From NCBI GenBank assembly GCA_963735495.1, contig CAVTLG010000011.1:1-64000 (forward strand): a DNA stretch of 64,000 nt, read 5' to 3'. The number at the start of each line of letters is the position of its first letter. The stretch's first letter is position 1. The stretch comes from CAVTLG01 sp963735495 (GTDB taxonomy: Bacteria > Chloroflexota > Ktedonobacteria > Ktedonobacterales > Ktedonobacteraceae). This document shows, in pieces, positions 62,318 to 64,000 of this stretch. The position numbers and the translations under genes are program-made. The notes beneath the pieces were generated by a model. That model was not told the DNA's origin and made no database searches. It saw nothing but the letters and a program-made list of their open reading frames with translations.

Positions 62318-64000
62318 CTATTCTCCTGTTGGATCTTTCTGGTTTTTCATTGCCTCCAGGAGGAGAGCATGGTTGCCTCGCATGACCTTCGTCGTTGGAT
62401 GTTCAGACCCCAATTGCTGCTGGCAAATCTCCAGCGCCCGCGTAGACAGCGGCTCCGCTTCCTCATACCTCCCCTGCACCGTATAGAGTAAAGCCAGGTT
62501 AGAGAGACTCATCGCTGTGTGGGGATGACTGACTCCCAACTTCTGCTCTTTAATCTCTATGGCTCGCTTATACAACGACCCCGCTTCTACGTACCTTCCC
62601 TGATCTTGATAAAAATTTGCCAGGTTGTTCAGACTCCTTGCAGTGTCGGGGTGATCAGCCCCCAATTGCTGCTCTTTAATCTCCAGTGCTCGCTTATACA
62701 ATGACTCTGCTTCCCCATACTTTCTCTGTACTCGATACAATCCTGCCAAATCGTTCAGGCACCTAGCTGTGTTGGGATGGCTAACTCCCAGTGCTTGCTC
62801 ATAAATGACCAGCGTTCGCTTCAATAATGGTTCTACTTCCTCGTACATTTCCTGCAACCGGTAGAGATTTGCCAAGTTGTTCAGGCTCCTTGCTGTAAGA
62901 GGATGGCTAGCCCCCAGCACGTGCTCATAAATAGCCAGTGCCCGCTTATACAAGGAATCGACTCCCTCATAAAGTCCACGCTCAACCAGGTAGTATCCTG
63001 TCTGATTGAGCAGGCGTGCGGCTTCGGGTGTGAAGAAAGGTACACGCTCGATCCAAGTTGCGCAGATGAGCGCGTGTGGTAAGAGGCGCTCGCAAGTGGG
63101 CCAGTCTTCAAAATGAATAGACGGAAAAGCCGCATTCACTCCCTGCACTGCGTGTTGCATCCATTGATGCTGGATCTCAATGGACATGCTATCGCGCAGG
63201 ACCGCCTGCACAAGGCGATGAACACTGAGCGACTGGGCATGCGGATCGCGGACGATGAGCGAGAAGGCACGCAAGTTCTCGATGGCTTCGTTGAGGAGAT
63301 ACGCATCTGTGACAACTGACCCGAGAGGAGGACCAAGTTCATCAGCACCTTTTATGAGAAGCTCTTCCGGGATGGCATCAGGGGCAAAAAAGGCGCAGAG
63401 ACGGAGCAGGTCGGCGGCAGCAGAGTTCTGCTGCTCAACGTTGCGGAAGGAGATCGTCCAGGTCGTCGCGACTGGCTCAGGGTGGTTGGCTCCCCGACGC
63501 TGTGCGAGTACCTGAGCGCGATGCTGCTGGTAGATCTGCTGATAGACTGCCAGACTACATTTGGTCGCGTTGATATACGCACCCGCCTGATCCAGCGCTA
63601 AGGGAAGACCGCCCAGTTCGTAAGCGATCTCTCGTGCAAGTTGTCGGGCATGTGTCTCCACTTGATCGAGTGTGGCATCAAGAGCAAGAAGACCAGAGCG
63701 GTGAAGTAGGAAGAGTGCTCCTTGCTCATCCGAGAAGGTTTCTAGCACCAATGGATGAGTAAGGCCAGGGATGTAGGCGCTCGCGTCAGCGGCACGAGTG
63801 GTGATGAGCAAATGACCACCGACCGTTGGAGGCAGGAAGTCGGGGAGCAGAGCAGGGTTATCGGCATTATCTATGATCAGCAACCAGCCACGCTGTCGCT
63901 GCAACCAACGTTTGACAGCCTGTATTGTGACAGCTTGTTCCTGGGCCTCCTTCTCCGGCAGCTTCAATAGATGAGCTATCTCGGTGAAGGAGGAGGTCAG
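62318..64000 (-). CDS. STAND (NB-ARC-type) NTPase with TPR repeats, partial
   Basis: The frame is open through the right edge, so the P-loop lies outside. Visible NB-ARC features: GWLLIIDNADNPALLPDFLP (Walker B), GGHLLITTRAAD, and GGLPLALDQAGAYIN (the GLPLA motif), then a winged helix (LSVHRLVQAVLRDSM). The C-terminal ~230 residues are TPRs of the 42-residue kinesin-light-chain type (EEVEPLLKRTLVIYEQALGV; HPHTAMSLSNLALLYTVQGR). Such proteins act as NLR-like sensors or regulators in multicellular bacteria. Confidence 0.88.
   Translation of the reverse strand: MTSSFTEIAHLLKLPEKEAQEQAVTIQAVKRWLQRQRGWLLIIDNADNPALLPDFLPPTVGGHLLITTRAADASAYIPGLTHPLVLETFSDEQGALFLLHRSGLLALDATLDQVETHARQLAREIAYELGGLPLALDQAGAYINATKCSLAVYQQIYQQHRAQVLAQRRGANHPEPVATTWTISFRNVEQQNSAAADLLRLCAFFAPDAIPEELLIKGADELGPPLGSVVTDAYLLNEAIENLRAFSLIVRDPHAQSLSVHRLVQAVLRDSMSIEIQHQWMQHAVQGVNAAFPSIHFEDWPTCERLLPHALICATWIERVPFFTPEAARLLNQTGYYLVERGLYEGVDSLYKRALAIYEHVLGASHPLTARSLNNLANLYRLQEMYEEVEPLLKRTLVIYEQALGVSHPNTARCLNDLAGLYRVQRKYGEAESLYKRALEIKEQQLGADHPDTARSLNNLANFYQDQGRYVEAGSLYKRAIEIKEQKLGVSHPHTAMSLSNLALLYTVQGRYEEAEPLSTRALEICQQQLGSEHPTTKVMRGNHALLLEAMKNQKDPTGE

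Overview
The window looks like an accessory, repeat-rich stretch of a Ktedonobacteria-type (Chloroflexota) genome. The basis is family resemblance read by eye: a recurring domain with a YWYAYRK-like core that I associate with Ktedonobacteria, Tn554-type recombinase pairs, STAND/TPR and LRR proteins, and mid-to-high GC coding DNA. No rRNA, tRNA or ribosomal protein gene is visible, so the assignment is an inference. The window is open at both edges: a decayed MmyB-like regulator fragment runs off the left and a STAND/TPR gene runs off the right.

1-17,200: a co-directional block of about 18 genes on the minus strand, read from 16,501 down to about 900. In order it encodes a coiled-coil protein, a zinc-ribbon membrane protein, an acidic protein, two WD40 proteins, a stand-alone prim-pol, a Ser/Thr kinase, a DUF1257 (Ycf35-like) protein, a DUF2997 protein, a small Cys protein, a Ycf46-like AAA+ ATPase, a DUF3150-like protein, two unknowns, a DUF4007 protein, a sliding clamp, a DUF488-like protein and a small ORF. 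Starts carry strong GAAAGGA or GGAGG ribosome sites, several genes overlap by ATGA, and at least eight of the gaps hold a stem-loop. The last three genes carry apparent frameshifts. I see no described system with this full composition and treat it as the main candidate for an undescribed (possibly conflict or replication-linked) system.

17,218-33,613: a nest of elements. An IS701-type element (transposase, 24-bp repeat array, HTH accessory gene) is split by an IS21-type element with a 6-bp target duplication. The IS21 istA gene is split by a Tn554-like element whose only cargo is a SAMD9-like AlbA_2/STAND/TPR/OB protein, and its istB gene is split by a large-serine-recombinase element. Removing the inserts restores all three host reading frames exactly.

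33,614-40,135: a DJ-1/PfpI gene and an iron-siderophore type ABC transporter. The PfpI start codon is also the target duplication of an IS1634-type element that cuts it off from its former ribosome site. An orphan CRISPR array (five intact repeats plus a degenerate terminal one) follows, with no cas genes in view.

40,315-49,440: a second IS701-type element, a two-recombinase tyrosine element, and a Tn4430-like Tn3 transposon (tnpI plus truncated tnpA) with a recognisable TnpI resolution site.

49,500-57,100: a more AT-rich, patchy region with a frameshifted cupin gene, a CYTH-like gene, small unknowns, a DMT permease, an antiporter fragment, a leucine-rich-repeat protein and an IS110 remnant. 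57,395-64,000: a Tn554-type tnpA/tnpB/tnpC set with a YWYAYRK-domain gene, a serine recombinase, and the partial STAND/TPR gene.
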